Below are positions 62,626 to 64,000 of a DNA stretch of 64,000 nucleotides, in pieces (within the stretch, counting starts at the first letter, position 1; the number at the start of each line of letters is the position of its first letter). Under the pieces are notes generated by a model. It was given only the letters and a program-made list of their open reading frames with translations. It was not told the DNA's origin and made no database searches. Source of the stretch: Sphingobium nicotianae. Its GTDB lineage: Bacteria; Pseudomonadota; Alphaproteobacteria; Sphingomonadales; Sphingomonadaceae. Both the position numbers and the translations under genes were made by a program. The stretch spans positions 124,001 to 188,000 of the forward strand of contig NZ_JAHGAW010000008.1 of assembly GCF_018603885.1 (NCBI RefSeq). Direction: 5' to 3'.

Positions 62626-63345
62626 CTACTGCCGATAGGCCCCGTCGACCAGCAGTGGCGCGCCGTCGCTCACGTCGAGGTCGATCGCCATTTCGACATC
62701 GCCCTCATAGCCGCCCTCGATCAGCTCGCGGCCGGACATGGAAGTGCGGATGAGATGGGCGAAGTCGGCCCGTGCGGCCTCGAAGGAGATGCGCGCCAGC
62801 TCGGCTTCCGGCGCGCAGGGCAGGCCGAGCGCCGAGATGATCGCCCCCGCGCCCAGCCAGTCCTCGATCGCCGGGCGCAGGCTGTCGTCCTGCGGCCAGC
62901 GCTCGCCGGCCGGAATGACGGCGATGTCGCGCCCGCCGGCAAAGGCGCGCACCGAATCGGCCAGCGCCGTCGCGTTGCGCAGGCACCCGGCGAACACCGG
63001 CGTGTCGCCGCAGGCCAGGGTCAGCGTCGATCCGTTGGGGGAGGGGAGCATGATCCGCGCGGCCGGCGCAGCCCCGGCGAGGCTGGCGGGCGAGAGGCTG
63101 TATTGCCCGCCCGCCGCAACCTTCCGGGGTAGAGCGAGCACCGCGCCCACGGCGCGGGCAGCTTCTTCCGCCCGCGCCGCGCCGTCCGCGCTGCGGTCGT
63201 AAGCATGGGGATAGATCAGCGCGCCGCGCGCCGTGGCCACGTCCACCGCCGTCGTGAAGGAGAGCACGTCGACGATCACGATGACGCCCGCCCGGTCGCG
63301 CAGCAGCTCGACGCCCTTGAGGCCCCATTCACAGCGGACGGTCAT
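62626..63345 (-). CDS. 2-phosphosulfolactate phosphatase family protein (ComB-like)
   Basis: A 239-residue Mg-dependent phosphatase of the ComB family. Features: IVIVDVLSFTTAVDVA (about 22-37), LPSPNGSTLTLAC and the acidic IAVIPAGERW. In methanogens ComB acts in coenzyme M synthesis; in bacteria without CoM its role is unclear, perhaps sulfolactate metabolism. Start ATG 63345 after GGAAG; longer frame to 63399 rejected. Probable promoter at 63391-63418. Confidence 0.85.
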   Translation of the reverse strand: MTVRCEWGLKGVELLRDRAGVIVIVDVLSFTTAVDVATARGALIYPHAYDRSADGAARAEEAARAVGAVLALPRKVAAGGQYSLSPASLAGAAPAARIMLPSPNGSTLTLACGDTPVFAGCLRNATALADSVRAFAGGRDIAVIPAGERWPQDDSLRPAIEDWLGAGAIISALGLPCAPEAELARISFEAARADFAHLIRTSMSGRELIEGGYEGDVEMAIDLDVSDGAPLLVDGAYRQ

Positions 63346-63390
63346 CTTCCGGTTTCCTTCCGCATCGTCGACGCGCCGACATGCGACAAG

Positions 63391-63418
63391 TTGATACAAA
63401 TTTTGCGTTTCGCGACAA
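63391..63418 (-). promoter_or_regulatory. Probable comB promoter with GCGACAA direct repeats
   Basis: On the minus strand TTGTCG (63418-63413), a 16-bp spacer and TATCAA (63396-63391). Three direct GCGACAA repeats lie at 63383, 63412 and 63425; the middle one overlaps the -35 region, as at a repeated activator or repressor site. Confidence 0.4.
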
Positions 63419-63581
63419 AGTCTCGCGACAAGTCGGGGCTATACCCCATTTCAGCGCTTCTCCCACGGCGCTGAAGAAAACGGCGTTTCTCCCACGACGC
63501 CAATGAGTGAAGTCTCCCACTGATCCCACTCCGGCCCTCCCCGCTCCCACCGGGGAGGGCCAAGTGATTCGGGACTACACA

Positions 63582-63738
63582 AACCCTCTCCCGCTTGCGG
63601 GAGAGGGAGGGAGTGCCGAAGGCACGGAAGGGTGAGGGTCTTCTGGAGGTTGCCGAAAGTAAGACCCTCATCCAACCGCACCTAATTCGCTTCGCTCAAA
63701 AAGGCTGCGTATCCTTCTCCCGCTTGGGGGAAGGGTTG
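63582..63738. repeat. 158-bp repeat, copy 2 (inverted)
   Basis: Reverse complement of 59358-59515 with small differences; hairpin CCCTCTCCCGC-TT-GCGGGAGAGGG at its left end. The pair encloses 4.1 kb holding the VOC, SnoaL, Rieske, TetR and ComB genes. Confidence 0.8.
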
Positions 63739-63772
63739 GCGGCGGCTCGATCGTCATGAAACAAACGCCAAA

Positions 63773-63799
63773 ACGCCCGGTCAGAGGCTGACCGGGCGT
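63773..63799 (-). terminator. Rho-independent terminator of rpmJ
   Basis: Stem ACGCCCGGTCAG/CTGACCGGGCGT, 12 bp perfect with loop CCT on the minus strand, followed on that strand by TTTTGGCGTTTG. Good terminator for rpmJ. Confidence 0.85.
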
Positions 63800-63848
63800 C
63801 GATTGTCTCGTCAAGCGGACCGAGGCGATCCGCTTCCGGCGCGGAAGC

Positions 63849-63974
63849 TCAGCCCTGGCGGGCCTTGAAGCGGCGCTGGGTCTTGTTGATCACATAGGTG
63901 CGCCCGCGACGACGGATCACGCGGTTGTCCCGGTGGCGGTCCTTGAGCGACTTGAGCGAGTTACGGATCTTCAT
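63849..63974 (-). CDS. rpmJ: 50S ribosomal protein L36
   Basis: A 41-residue ribosomal protein, too short for many gene callers: [18 protein letters not shown]... [21 protein letters not shown]. This is the 41-residue alphaproteobacterial paralogue form (without the CxxC-His zinc set of the 37-residue type). It ends just before a strong terminator and the window ends a few bases upstream of its start. Confidence 0.96.
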   Translation of the reverse strand: MKIRNSLKSLKDRHRDNRVIRRRGRTYVINKTQRRFKARQG

Positions 63975-64000
63975 GATCGGGCTTCCGAATGATTCTGCAG

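Larger units (their letters stand above)
63346..63848. other. Gap between comB-like and rpmJ genes
   Basis: 503 bp without a gene: the comB promoter, three GCGACAA direct repeats, a 157-bp repeat (63582-63738) and the rpmJ terminator (63773-63799). Confidence 0.5.

Overview
The window is GC-rich, densely coded chromosome from an alphaproteobacterium, most likely a member of the Sphingomonadales (Sphingomonas/Sphingobium/Novosphingobium relatives). This rests on the alphaproteobacterial type of L36, class I fumarase, a PEP-CTERM protein of the VPEPASWA type, DUF445, DUF1244, DUF2312 and DUF3617 proteins, the rph/rdgB/hemW and hrcA/grpE neighbourhood, and short high-copy hairpin repeats of the kind common in that order. 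I saw no rRNA or tRNA gene, no CRISPR array and no intact insertion sequence.

Layout. 1-2.3 kb is the 3' end of a heavy-metal RND efflux operon (CusA/CzcA end, DUF3240, TolC-type outer-membrane factor), facing nrdA (2.5-4.5 kb), which has no nrdB after it. 5-16 kb holds transporters (MFS, DMT), a frameshifted inositol-monophosphatase-family gene, a soluble chemotaxis receptor, an SMP-30 lactonase, a serine hydrolase, a broken DUF559 nuclease set between inverted repeats, fumarase and a secreted amidase. 16-20.7 kb has small membrane proteins, an arylamine N-acetyltransferase and a 2OG oxygenase with an FNR-type box upstream. 20.9-27.3 kb is accessory DNA around uvrB: a LysM/nuclease toxin gene (frameshifted near its start), two DUF600/YezG-like proteins of which one has a signal peptide, a lower-GC orphan and a hicAB pair. 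29-34 kb is an MFP-RND efflux operon behind a promoter with an embedded palindrome. 37-41 kb is a minus-strand run rph-rdgB-HHE-hemW-NRDE. 41.2-44.2 kb (HAD-UbiA prenyltransferase, SMR-like flippase, decayed GT39-like gene) separates that run from hrcA-grpE.

The right third (46-64 kb) carries dehydrogenases, an Rrf2 regulator, GST, LysE, an ECF41 sigma factor with its carboxymuconolactone-decarboxylase partner and a matching promoter, an RhlE-type helicase, asd behind a probable ribosome-mediated attenuator, a GIY-YIG nuclease between hairpin repeats, pyruvate kinase, a Rieske oxygenase/SnoaL pair divergent from a TetR regulator with a palindromic operator between them, a ComB-like phosphatase, and rpmJ with a terminator. 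Several families of inverted repeats are concentrated here.

The observations I would follow first are the asd leader (peptide rich in aspartate-family residues plus mutually exclusive hairpins), the nuclease genes bracketed by inverted repeats (DUF559 and GIY-YIG, plus what looks like an empty bracket), the LysM-nuclease with cytoplasmic and exported immunity-like paralogues, and a palindromic element that supplies the stop codons of two convergent genes.
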